DNA of 64,000 nt, from contig NZ_JAFVMG010000012.1 of the NCBI RefSeq assembly GCF_017377745.1, forward strand, positions 1 through 64,000, read 5' to 3'. This document shows positions 37,713 through 46,556 of the stretch, in pieces. The notes below the pieces were generated by a model. It was not told the DNA's origin. It was given only the letters and a program-made list of their open reading frames with translations, and made no database searches. The position numbers and the translations under genes are program-made. This stretch comes from Acetobacter suratthaniensis. GTDB taxonomy: Bacteria; Pseudomonadota; Alphaproteobacteria; Acetobacterales; Acetobacteraceae. Each line of letters starts with the position of its first letter. Position 1 is the first letter of the stretch.

Positions 37713-38456
37713 TTATTGGATATGAAACCCCACGGGTATCCGCCCGGTCAGGGGGGAATGGGCAGGAGGCGTGCATCGCATGGAACGCGCGGTAAGAACC
37801 GCCTGCTCATCCAGATCATCATAGCCCGTGCTGCGGATCAAATGCGCCTCCACAACCTGACCGGCTGCATCCAGAACCACCTGCACCAATGCCTCACCCT
37901 CTTCCTGTAGCTGGCGGGCCATAGCCGGGTACCGGGCATGTACTGGCGAGCAGGACAGTTTTTCAGCCCCCTCGGGCTGCGCCACAGCGGGCGGCTTTGC
38001 AAGAACCGGTGCCGCAGCCGCCATGCTTCGCGCCGTGGCGGGCGCTATGGATGGCGCAGCCACCGACGACTGAGGTGTAGAAAGCTTACGCGGCAGAGAA
38101 ATAGAAGGAAGATCGCTCTCCGCCTGCGGCACGGATGGGGGGGCTATGCTATGCGGCGGAACATCCTCAAGGGGTGTGGTTTGATCCGGCAGCGGCGTGG
38201 GGGGAGCGGGAGGCTCGAAAACCATCGCAACCGTTGCGTGTACGCCGCCTGCCAGATGTTGATGCGGCCAGAGCAGCAGCCCCCCCGCAACAAACACATG
38301 CACCGCCAGCACCAGCGCCAGAACACAGGCCGGCCGCCAATAAGCCCGAAAAGAAACCTGACGCCCTTCGGCTAAATCATCCGACGGGATCAGGCGTTGT
38401 CGTGCAGTGCTGGAGAGCCACAGATCTGCGCTGGGGATCGTTCTTGCGTTATCCAT
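37713..38456 (-). CDS. tonB: TonB energy-transducing protein
   Basis: 247 residues with an N-terminal membrane anchor (ACVLALVLAVHVFVAGGLLLW at about 43-63), a Pro-rich periplasmic spacer (about 80-160) and a C-terminal TonB domain (YPAMARQLQEEGEALVQVVL, then STGYDDLDEQAVLTARSMRC). It couples the proton-motive force sensed by ExbB/ExbD to outer-membrane receptors. No exbBD genes are adjacent. It diverges from the DUF2946 gene and lies close to the copper-type receptor at 39329, so it may serve that receptor specifically. Confidence 0.9.
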   Translation of the reverse strand: MDNARTIPSADLWLSSTARQRLIPSDDLAEGRQVSFRAYWRPACVLALVLAVHVFVAGGLLLWPHQHLAGGVHATVAMVFEPPAPPTPLPDQTTPLEDVPPHSIAPPSVPQAESDLPSISLPRKLSTPQSSVAAPSIAPATARSMAAAAPVLAKPPAVAQPEGAEKLSCSPVHARYPAMARQLQEEGEALVQVVLDAAGQVVEAHLIRSTGYDDLDEQAVLTARSMRCTPPAHSPLTGRIPVGFHIQ

Positions 38457-38589
38457 CCCGTTTCACCCTGCCTTCCGTAGCAAGAATGCCATAAGACACG
38501 GTTATTTGACAGAGACCTGCTAACTGGCGCACAACCAGAGCGCTGCAGCCCCAAGGTTTGTGGCCCAGTTGTAGCAACCGGATTTTCCA

Positions 38590-39126
38590 ATGTCTGTCCG
38601 CCACCCCATGCTCAGAAAGCTGTTGCTTTGGCCGCTCCTGCTGCTGACGCTCAGTGGCTTTATGGGCCTGCAGGCCATACAGACGCTCTCGCTCCCTGAC
38701 GAACTCCCTCGCGCAACCCTGATGCGCGTTGTCGGGATCGACATTGCGCCCCATCAGAGCGCCGCCACAGTCCAGCATGCAATGCCATCGAACATGGCTG
38801 GCATGGACATGGGTGTTGCAGATCATGCCCACCCGGCACCGGCTGATACTCAAACCGCCCTTTACCATAAGGCGGGTATGGCCCCACCGGGTCAGGCACC
38901 GCCTTCAGACTGCCCGGAGCACAGCCACGATAACGGTAGCTGCCCACTCTGCTCTTTCCTGACCCTTACCGCAGCGGTGCCCTCTTTCGCCACCGCACTG
39001 CCAACTCTGCTGCTGGGCTGGTACCGCACAGCCCTCCCGGCTCCCCGTGCGCAGCACTGCCCGGCTATCCGCCTTGGCCTGCCGCCAGCCTGCGGCCCTC
39101 CTGATATCCTTACAGAGCTTCTGTAA
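38590..39126 (+). CDS. DUF2946-like Met/His-rich membrane-associated protein
   Basis: 178 residues. N-terminal hydrophobic segment (LLLWPLLLLTLSGFMGL), then a Met/His-rich region (AMPSNMAGMDMGVADHAHPA, about 60-90; CPEHSHDNGSCPLC near 108-121) and a further hydrophobic segment (FLTLTAAVPSFATALPTLLL). The CxxC within SCPLCSF is the DUF2946 hallmark. DUF2946 genes are often found beside copper-related TonB receptors, as here. The Met, His and Cys content suggests a periplasmic copper-binding or copper-handling role. Function is not established for this family. Confidence 0.75.
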   Translation: MSVRHPMLRKLLLWPLLLLTLSGFMGLQAIQTLSLPDELPRATLMRVVGIDIAPHQSAATVQHAMPSNMAGMDMGVADHAHPAPADTQTALYHKAGMAPPGQAPPSDCPEHSHDNGSCPLCSFLTLTAAVPSFATALPTLLLGWYRTALPAPRAQHCPAIRLGLPPACGPPDILTELL

Positions 39127-39328
39127 CCCGGCCACGCCCCCCTTACGCGCACCCTGAAACAGGCAGACCGCAAGGACGGGATAACACCGGCCACCCTGCA
39201 CGACAGCCAGAACACGCCCTGTGCCGCGCGCCATACAGCGCCACACAAGCACAGATGCCGTGCCTGTTCTGTCGGACAGAAAGCCGGAGCGTGGCCTTCC
39301 GAGGATTTCAGTTTCAGGACTTTTTCAT

Positions 39329-41512
39329 ATGTCCCGCTTTCATTACGGCCATATCGTTTATGGTGGCCCATGGGTTTTTGCGTTTTTAGGCATGATCCAG
39401 CCCGCTTTTGCCGGAACCATCGTAACCCTGCCGCGCGTGGATATTTCCACCACACAGGCTGAGGGTGCGCAGGATCAACCCTCTCTGGCCGATGCCCCGC
39501 TTTCCGCCTCCAGCCCTGATCAGGCAAGCCAGCGGATGTCACGCCTTTCCAGCCCGGATGCCGCATCTCTGCTGGCCAACCTGCCCGGCGTTTCCAGCTA
39601 TGGAGGGGGACGTCTGGCCAACCTGCCGGTTCTGAACGGCATGGCGGATGACCGCGTAGCCACCGTAGTAGATGGCGTGCGTATCGCCCCCGCATGCCCA
39701 AACCACATGAACCCAGCTCTATCTTATATAGACCCGGACAGCGTACAGACCGCCACGGCCACGGCCGGTCTGACCCCCGTCAGCAACGGGGGTGACAGCC
39801 TTGGTGGCACCATCAACGTGGAGCGGGCCGATCCTCGCTTTGCCCGCCACGGAAAAATTCTGGTGACAGGGCGCGCACGCGGCACTTATCGCAGCAATGG
39901 CGGCGCCTATTCCGCCGCTGGTAGCCTGACGGTTGCCAATGACATACTCAGCCTGCGCTACAATGCCTCTTACGATGAATCGGGTGATTATGATGCCGGG
40001 GGCGGTCTGGGCCGTGTCCTGTCCACGGAATATCTGCGCTACACGCACGATGTCACCTTGGGCATACACAAGCGCAACCACCTGTTTGTTCTGACCTTCA
40101 GCCAGCAGGACGCCCCACGCGAAGGGTTTCCAAACCAGTTCATGGACATGACCAATAACCGCTCTACTGCGGTAAACGGTAAATATGTCGGCACGTTCAA
40201 CTGGGGCACACTTGAAGCACGCGGTTACTGGCGGCGCGTCACCCATGCCATGAACATGCTGCCTGACAAAACCGGCGACATGCCCATGAATGATGACTCC
40301 CGCACGGCAGGCTATGCGCTCAAGGCCACTCTCCCGCTCGGGCTGGCCCATACGCTGCGCCTTGGCAGTTCTTTCGACCATGAAGGGTTGAACGACTGGT
40401 GGCCTCCCGTACCCGGCAGCATAATGATGGGGCCGGACACATTCCACACCATTAATCACGGACACCGTGACAGGCTCGGGCATTTTGCTGAATGGGAAGC
40501 GCACTGGACAGAGCGCCTGTCCACCCTGCTCGGCCTGCGCAATGATCTGGTGATGATGGATACAGGGAATGTCGCCCCATATTCCAGCATGGCGGGCATG
40601 ATGGGTATGCCCAATCTTGATCTTAACGCAGCAAACGCCTTCAACGCCCGTAACCACGGCCGTACGGATGTCAATTTCGATGTCACGGCCATGGCGCGTT
40701 ACCGCGCACTCGACAGCCTGGATATCGAGGCAGGCTACGCCCGCAAATCCCGCGCACCCAACCTGTACGAACGCTATGCGTGGGGAATGGGCAGCATGGC
40801 CACCACCATGATCGGCTGGTTTGGCGATGGCAACGGCTATGTCGGCAATCTCGACCTCAAATCCGAGGTGGGGCACACCGCCAGCATGACTTTCCGCTGG
40901 CATGATCCATCGGCTGAAAACCGGTGGGAGCTGAAAATACAGCCCTATTACACCTACGCCCACAACTACATAAACGTGCAGGTGCAACGCTCTTTGAGTA
41001 ACTCCAGCAACAAACTGAACGGCTCGGTACTGCAGTTCGTCAACCATGACGCCCAGATGTATGGCATCAACTCATCAGGCCATTACACGGTGTGGAATAC
41101 ACCTGCCTACGGCAAGGGCGAACTGACAGGTACGCTAAGCTGGGTGCGGGGGCAGGATATGGTCAGCCATTCGGGCCTGTACCAGCAAATGCCGCTTCAT
41201 GGCACGCTCGCCCTGAACGAAACCATAGGCCCGTGGACAGGCCGGGTGGAGCTTGAGCTGGTCAAATCCAAAACCACAGTGGATCAGATCCGGCTGGAAC
41301 CCCGCACGCCGGGTTACGCCCTGCTCAATCTGAGCGGCAGCTACACATGGCGTATGATGACACTGAGTGCTGGTATCGATAATATTTTCAACCAGCGTTA
41401 CTACACGCCTCTGGGCGGTATTCTGGTAGAAACCGAGAAAAGCACCGGCCAGCATATCGGGGTGCCCGGCATGGGGCGCTCGTTCAATGTCAGCCTTGCG
41501 GCTTCGTTCTGA
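39329..41512 (+). CDS. TonB-dependent copper receptor, OprC/NosA type
   Basis: 727 residues from ATG 39329, which starts a signal peptide (VFAFLGMIQPAFAG) and has AGGA upstream; a longer reading from 39221 would mask it. Plug domain: LANLPGVSSYGGGRLANLPV, VDGVRIAPACPNHMNP. The CxxxM (Cys123, Met127) matches the copper-binding motif of Pseudomonas OprC. The extracellular loops are rich in Met and His (MNMLPDKTGDMPM, SMAGMMGMPN, TINHGHRD). The C-terminus SFNVSLAASF closes the barrel. It likely imports copper, supported by the Met/His-rich DUF2946 gene just upstream and tonB next door. Confidence 0.88.
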   Translation: MSRFHYGHIVYGGPWVFAFLGMIQPAFAGTIVTLPRVDISTTQAEGAQDQPSLADAPLSASSPDQASQRMSRLSSPDAASLLANLPGVSSYGGGRLANLPVLNGMADDRVATVVDGVRIAPACPNHMNPALSYIDPDSVQTATATAGLTPVSNGGDSLGGTINVERADPRFARHGKILVTGRARGTYRSNGGAYSAAGSLTVANDILSLRYNASYDESGDYDAGGGLGRVLSTEYLRYTHDVTLGIHKRNHLFVLTFSQQDAPREGFPNQFMDMTNNRSTAVNGKYVGTFNWGTLEARGYWRRVTHAMNMLPDKTGDMPMNDDSRTAGYALKATLPLGLAHTLRLGSSFDHEGLNDWWPPVPGSIMMGPDTFHTINHGHRDRLGHFAEWEAHWTERLSTLLGLRNDLVMMDTGNVAPYSSMAGMMGMPNLDLNAANAFNARNHGRTDVNFDVTAMARYRALDSLDIEAGYARKSRAPNLYERYAWGMGSMATTMIGWFGDGNGYVGNLDLKSEVGHTASMTFRWHDPSAENRWELKIQPYYTYAHNYINVQVQRSLSNSSNKLNGSVLQFVNHDAQMYGINSSGHYTVWNTPAYGKGELTGTLSWVRGQDMVSHSGLYQQMPLHGTLALNETIGPWTGRVELELVKSKTTVDQIRLEPRTPGYALLNLSGSYTWRMMTLSAGIDNIFNQRYYTPLGGILVETEKSTGQHIGVPGMGRSFNVSLAASF

Positions 41513-41554
41513 ATAACCGATTGGCCCCGGTTGATTCCGGGGCCAATCGGTTAT
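41513..41554. terminator. 18-bp perfect hairpin between convergent genes
   Basis: ATAACCGATTGGCCCCGG pairs perfectly with CCGGGGCCAATCGGTTAT around a six-base loop, beginning at the base after the receptor stop codon and ending four bases before the convergent aldo/keto reductase stop. No long U-tract follows; it probably ends transcription from both sides. Confidence 0.7.
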
Positions 41555-41558
41555 GACC

Positions 41559-42557
41559 TCACCCTTTCAGGGCGGACAGGCTCTGCTCAATCCGTGCCAG
41601 CTCTTCCGGGCTGAACGTCGCGTTTTTGAGCGCATCGAGAGTCTCATCAAGCTGGGCCACGGTACGCGCACCGGCAATGGACGATGTTACCCGGCTATCG
41701 CGCAGAGTCCAGGCAATGGCCATCTGGGCAAGGCTCTGACCGCGGGTGCGGGCAATCTCATTCAGTTCGCGCACCACGGTCAGGAGTGTGGGCGTAATGA
41801 CGGACTTATCCAGATAGCGGCTTTTGGCGGCACGGGATTCATCGGGTACACCACTGAGGTATTTATCCGTCAGCAGACCCTGCGCCAGCGGTGAAAACAC
41901 CACGCAGCCTGCACCGATTTTCTCCAGCGCATCCAGCAGGCCGTTTTCGATCTCACGGTTAAGCAGCGAATAGACCGGCTGATGCACCAGCAGCGGCACG
42001 CCTTCGCGCTGCAAAATTTCTGCCGCTTTCAGTGTGCCAGCTACATCATAGGACGAAATGCCCACATACAGCGCTTTGCCCTGTCGGTAAGCATGCACCA
42101 GCGCGCCAATGGTTTCTTCCAGCGGCACATCGGGGGTCGGACGATGCGAATAGAAAATATCCACATAATCAAGCCCCATACGTCTGAGGCTCTGATCCAG
42201 TGACGCCAGCAGATATTTACGCGATCCCCCCTGACCATAGGGGCCGGGCCACATATCCCACCCTGCCTTGGTGGTAATCACCAGTTCATCACGATGGGAT
42301 TGAAAATCGCGCCTCAGAATCTCGCCAAAATTCCGCTCGGCGGAGCCATAAGGTGTGCCGTAGTTATTGGCCAGATCAAAATGCGTCACACCCCGGTCAA
42401 ACGCCCGCCGTACAACCGCACGGGCGGTGGCAAACACGTCCGTCTCGCCAAAATTATGCCAAAGCCCCAGAGAAATGGGGGGCAGGTCGAGACCGGAAAG
42501 GCCACAGCGCCGGAAGGGTGCTGCATCATACCGTGAGGGAGAAGGAAACCAGTCCAT
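41559..42557 (-). CDS. gpr: Aldo/keto reductase, L-glyceraldehyde 3-phosphate reductase (YghZ) type
   Basis: 332 residues. AKR14-like: SLGLWHNFGE, THFDLANNYGTPYGSAE with catalytic Asp and Tyr, TTKAGWDMWPGPYGQGGSRK with catalytic Lys, and FYSHR with catalytic His. The sequence is very close to E. coli YghZ/Gpr by memory. That enzyme reduces L-glyceraldehyde 3-phosphate and methylglyoxal with NADPH. Here it is the third gene of a TonB receptor-MFS-reductase run, so it may act on an imported carbonyl compound instead. Start ATG 42557 has AGGA upstream. Confidence 0.88.
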   Translation of the reverse strand: MDWFPSPSRYDAAPFRRCGLSGLDLPPISLGLWHNFGETDVFATARAVVRRAFDRGVTHFDLANNYGTPYGSAERNFGEILRRDFQSHRDELVITTKAGWDMWPGPYGQGGSRKYLLASLDQSLRRMGLDYVDIFYSHRPTPDVPLEETIGALVHAYRQGKALYVGISSYDVAGTLKAAEILQREGVPLLVHQPVYSLLNREIENGLLDALEKIGAGCVVFSPLAQGLLTDKYLSGVPDESRAAKSRYLDKSVITPTLLTVVRELNEIARTRGQSLAQMAIAWTLRDSRVTSSIAGARTVAQLDETLDALKNATFSPEELARIEQSLSALKG

Positions 42558-42606
42558 AAAACAATCCTGTCAGAAAACAAAAAATACGACGACACAACAC
42601 GTTATT

Positions 42607-43962
42607 TCAGCCGCCATGAGCCGCTGCCTGAAGCAGTCCTTCCACCGGCGCATGCGTAGCGCTCCGGCCATGAACAGCCACACCCTGCCTATCCTTACCG
42701 TGCGTGCCAGAGGGGCCAAAAACACGCTCAAGCCAATCAGGGTTTGCCCATACCCGCAACAGCCCCCACGCCACCAGATAGGACAGACTGCACAGCCCCA
42801 GCACAACCGGCATAGGCAGCCAGCCTGTCAGCCACAACAGCCCCGCGCCCCCCAGATTGCCGCAGAACGCGCCAATACCCATAATCCGCCCAACCAGCGG
42901 GCCGGGCACCCATTCCGTCATGAGTGCAAAAAGATTGGTTGCAAAAACCTGATGCGCCATAAGGGTGAGCGAAAAAATACCCAGACTGACAAAAACTGTT
43001 TTTGTATCATAAACAAACAGCATAGGTACAACACAGAGTGCGGCCAGCCCCATAACCAGACGCCGCGCCCGCTCCCGCGAACGCCGGGCTGTCTGGAACA
43101 GGCCGGGCAGTAGCCCACCCGCAAACGCCCCCAGACCCGCGCCAAGATACACCGCGCCAGAAGCAATTCCGACGCCCCGCAGGCTCAGACCCAGATGAGT
43201 GTGCAGGATATCGGGCAGCCAGTACAGCAAAACCCACCATGTTGCATCCGACAGCACCTTGCACAGCGAAAACACGAGGGCAAAACGCCGCACACCAGCC
43301 TGTGTAAAGCTGGCTGTGCTGGCGGGTGTTTTTTCCACCACTTTTTGCGCCAGTTCATCCGGCGCATCGGAAGAAGTAGCCCCCCACGGCCCGGCCTGAT
43401 CACGCCACCAGAAACCCGCCAGCACCACACCGGTCAGACCCAGCACCACCACCATCACTTTCCAGCCGATCACGGGCAGCAACAGCCCCACCAGCACCGG
43501 CGTAATGACAGCCGCCACATTCGGCACGGCATTCACCAGCCCGATAACGCGCGCCCGTTCGGCACGCGGCACACCGGTGGCTATCAGTTTCATCAGGCTG
43601 GGCATACCGGCCCCTTCCAGTGCGCCCAATGTCGCGCGCACCAGAACAAACTCCTGCACCGATGTGATGACAGCATGCAGGATCGTCATCAGGCTCCAGC
43701 CCGCAAGGGCGACACCCAGCACCCTACGCGACCCCAGCCTGTCCACCAGCCAGCCCGATACCAGCAGGCTGCACGCCGAGGCTACCTGCGTCCAGAAGGA
43801 AATCCGGGCGTAATCCTGCGCGCTCCAGCCAAAGGTCTTGTCCAGAACGGGCTTGATCAGGGCGATGATCTGCCGATCCGCCGTGGAAACCACGATAATC
43901 AGACACAGCAGCAGCATGGCCGCCCAGGGAAAAGCCCTTTCCTTTTGTGGCGCGCGCAGCAT
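42607..43962 (-). CDS. MFS transporter, anion:cation symporter (ExuT-like) family
   Basis: 451 residues, twelve membrane helices. The pattern ADRQIIALIKPVLDKTFGWS, then ISFWTQVASACSLLVSGWLVDRLGSR, matches the ACS family (hexuronate, phthalate and organic-anion uptake). It starts three bases after the TonB receptor stop, so the two are co-translated or at least co-transcribed, and should move the same solute across inner and outer membranes. The aldo/keto reductase follows by 49 bases. Substrate is unknown but likely an organic anion. Confidence 0.87.
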   Translation of the reverse strand: MLRAPQKERAFPWAAMLLLCLIIVVSTADRQIIALIKPVLDKTFGWSAQDYARISFWTQVASACSLLVSGWLVDRLGSRRVLGVALAGWSLMTILHAVITSVQEFVLVRATLGALEGAGMPSLMKLIATGVPRAERARVIGLVNAVPNVAAVITPVLVGLLLPVIGWKVMVVVLGLTGVVLAGFWWRDQAGPWGATSSDAPDELAQKVVEKTPASTASFTQAGVRRFALVFSLCKVLSDATWWVLLYWLPDILHTHLGLSLRGVGIASGAVYLGAGLGAFAGGLLPGLFQTARRSRERARRLVMGLAALCVVPMLFVYDTKTVFVSLGIFSLTLMAHQVFATNLFALMTEWVPGPLVGRIMGIGAFCGNLGGAGLLWLTGWLPMPVVLGLCSLSYLVAWGLLRVWANPDWLERVFGPSGTHGKDRQGVAVHGRSATHAPVEGLLQAAAHGG

Positions 43963-43965
43963 GGC

Positions 43966-46287
43966 TCAGAAATCCTTACGCAGGATAAAGCCACCATACC
44001 GCCCGTAATCACGCGGGATGGAGTCCACCGTGCCGCCTACCGCACCATAGCTGATATAAGAGGCATAATGGGTATTGATCGCGTTGCGCATGACCAGAGA
44101 GAGCTGCAGCTTGAGCTTGGTATCCCGCAGGGTCGTGCTCATATTCCAGATCCCGTAGGCTTTCTGCACCGTGTCGGGGGTTTCTGTCAGCGCGAACTGC
44201 GTGCGGCTCTGCCAAGTATAATCACTATCGACCGAGAACGAGTAACGTTCGTTCAGCGCGTGGGTGTAATCAGCATTGAGCACAAACTTCCAACGCGGCG
44301 CAAAAGGCAGTTGCTGGCCGTTGACATTGCACGAAGCTGGCGCATTAGCAGGGCAGTTGAACTGATCCACCACGGCATAGTTATAGGTAAAGTTGCCACC
44401 CAGCGTGAGGTCGCGCAGCACATGGGCCGAGATATCCCCTTCCACGCCCTTGGAAGAAACCGACCCGGCATTGATCATGCGGTAGACGGCGCCACCGCTG
44501 ACCTGATCGAGAAAATTGGCCTGAAAGTTTGAAAAATCTTCAATGAACGCAGCAAGGTTGGCCGTAACCCGACGGTGCCAGAACTGGGATTTCAGCCCGA
44601 TTTCATAGGTATTATTCTGCTCGGGCTTGAGCACCTGGGAATCCGTTCCCTGCATATTGAAGAAGGTGTTGTACGCAGGCCCCTTATACCCATGCGAATA
44701 GGTAAAATAGGCGTGCATGTCAGGTGTAATATCGTACTGAAGCCCGATGCGATCCACATAGCCATTCTGCGAAGTGGAACCATTCGAGGCATAGGACGGA
44801 CGAATGCCCAGAACCGGATTAGCAGCCGTAGCGCTGGAATTACGCGCCATGTTGTAAGACAGGTCATCACGCAGCAGGCGCAAACCAAGAATAGCGCGGA
44901 ACCGCTTTGTAAAGTTTAGGTTGCCTTCAGCAAAAATAGCGTAGTTGTTGTTGGAAATTCCGTAATTGGATACACCCCGTCCCGGAGTAGGGTTAGCAGC
45001 ACTCCCTGTCACCACGTTACGGCTATAAACTTCCGAATCTACGCTGTGAAGGTAGTAGAATCCCGCCACATAATCGAAAAAATGCCCGCGTGGCGAAGCA
45101 ATGCGCAGTTCTTCCGAAGCCTGCCAGAAGTTAAGCTGCCCGTGGTCGCGCACATCGGTCACACCTGCAGGGGTAGAACCCAGACCGTCATAATCCTGAT
45201 CCTGAATGTTCTGCCAGCGCCGGTAAGCGGAAATGGAAGTCAGCTTGTAACCGCGCCCCAGATCCCGATCGACCGTAACTGCTGCCCCGCCGGTATGATC
45301 CACCGAGCGGCTCTGCACATTGTTATTGACCTGCGTGTTATTGCGCGAAGGCGTAATGCCCTGCGCCCCCAGAGTAGCCGCCAGACCGGGATTAGTGGAG
45401 ACGATATTCGTAGGAAACGCCACCTGCGAGGTGGAAGAATAAACCCCTGTCGGCACAAGGTCGTTCTGGTACATATAATCCAGAGCAAGCGCTACACTGG
45501 TTTCGTCATCCGGGGTCCAGAGAAACTTCGAGCGCACGCCACGGTGTTCATAGCCGTTAACCATCGTGTTGTTGGCAATATTGGTAACGTTGCCATCAAA
45601 CCCACCCACCAGAAAATCGGCATTGGCCACAAGCTTGGATGGCACGAGTGTTCCAGACACACCGCCTGTCAGGCGGTATTCGTTACCCGAGAAATATCCG
45701 CCCTCCGCATAGGCATGAAAATCCTTCGTAGGCTTGTTGGTGGTGATATTCACGGCACCAGCCGAGGCGTTCTTGCCAAACAGCGTCCCTTGTGGGCCGC
45801 GCATGACTTCCACCTGACTCAAGCCCACAATATCGGTCGTGGCCATGCCGGGCCGGGCCATTACCACGCCGTCAATCACGGTGGAAACCGATGGTTCCAC
45901 GCCCGGTGATGTGGAAATGGTGCCAATACCACGGATGAACACGGCACGGTCTTTGGAAGACGCATTGGCACGGAAATTGGCCGAGGGAATGAACTCAAAA
46001 ATTCCCTGCAGGTCATGCACGTTATCCCGCCGAGCCTGACTGGCGGTATAAACCGAGGTTGCCACAGGCACTTTCTGCAATGGCTCACTCCGGCGGCGCA
46101 CGCTTACCGTTACTTCTTCCGCACTGGCTGCTGGTTGCGATGCGCCCGCCGCATGCGCCGGGCTGGTGCTCAGCCCACCCCCCAAACCACAACCAAGCGA
46201 TGTCGCTGACATGGTCCAAACAATTCGTCGCATACCTGCTGACATGACTGACATCGCTAATTTCACCACAAAAAAGTGTTTTTCCAT
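43966..46287 (-). CDS. TonB-dependent receptor of an organic-solute uptake operon
   Basis: 773 residues. Possible starts are ATG 46287 and several nearby Met codons; the signal peptide ends near SPAHAAG. TonB box-like EEVTVSVRRR, plug (FIRGIGTISTSPGVEPSVST, VEVMRGPQGTLFGKNASAGA) and barrel ending GGFILRKDF. The plug with RGIG and GPQGTLFGKNASAGAVN is the type common in sphingomonad and acetic acid bacterial receptors for organic molecules rather than siderophores. It heads an operon with an ACS-family permease and an aldo/keto reductase and diverges from a TauD-family dioxygenase. A CCGATAA/TTATCGG repeat lies just upstream. Confidence 0.9.
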   Translation of the reverse strand: MEKHFFVVKLAMSVMSAGMRRIVWTMSATSLGCGLGGGLSTSPAHAAGASQPAASAEEVTVSVRRRSEPLQKVPVATSVYTASQARRDNVHDLQGIFEFIPSANFRANASSKDRAVFIRGIGTISTSPGVEPSVSTVIDGVVMARPGMATTDIVGLSQVEVMRGPQGTLFGKNASAGAVNITTNKPTKDFHAYAEGGYFSGNEYRLTGGVSGTLVPSKLVANADFLVGGFDGNVTNIANNTMVNGYEHRGVRSKFLWTPDDETSVALALDYMYQNDLVPTGVYSSTSQVAFPTNIVSTNPGLAATLGAQGITPSRNNTQVNNNVQSRSVDHTGGAAVTVDRDLGRGYKLTSISAYRRWQNIQDQDYDGLGSTPAGVTDVRDHGQLNFWQASEELRIASPRGHFFDYVAGFYYLHSVDSEVYSRNVVTGSAANPTPGRGVSNYGISNNNYAIFAEGNLNFTKRFRAILGLRLLRDDLSYNMARNSSATAANPVLGIRPSYASNGSTSQNGYVDRIGLQYDITPDMHAYFTYSHGYKGPAYNTFFNMQGTDSQVLKPEQNNTYEIGLKSQFWHRRVTANLAAFIEDFSNFQANFLDQVSGGAVYRMINAGSVSSKGVEGDISAHVLRDLTLGGNFTYNYAVVDQFNCPANAPASCNVNGQQLPFAPRWKFVLNADYTHALNERYSFSVDSDYTWQSRTQFALTETPDTVQKAYGIWNMSTTLRDTKLKLQLSLVMRNAINTHYASYISYGAVGGTVDSIPRDYGRYGGFILRKDF

Positions 46288-46291
46288 AAGT

Positions 46292-46348
46292 CCGATAACG
46301 AATCGTTTTATCGGTCATAAAATAACTAAAAGTCAATGTTGTTATTTT
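46292..46348. promoter_or_regulatory. Two inverted repeats in divergent promoter region
   Basis: CCGATAA-N9-TTATCGG (46292-46314) sits five bases upstream of the first possible receptor start. AAAATAAC-N14-GTTATTTT (46319-46348) follows directly. Both are perfect arms. They lie in the only shared control region of the receptor operon and the dioxygenase gene, so one may bind a regulator. The second is very A+T-rich and could be chance. Confidence 0.35.
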
Positions 46349-46556
46349 CTCATTCCTGATTATATTCACATTTAAGAGGGGTGAATCGCTCCGCACGGTT
46401 TAGCGCCATACGGAACCAGATCTCCTGACCTGCCTTGCGGGTGCCGCAAAAAGTTCAATAACTACCTGTTTAAAAACAGTTTTATTGATTTTTTATGCAG
46501 TATCCCCATGCGGGCAAAATTAACGCTTTTTATTCGTTATTTAGGGATTCGTTCTG

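Noticed and set aside
39719..41047. 442-codon minus-strand frame opposite the copper receptor gene
   Set aside because: Antisense shadow without domain or ribosome site.
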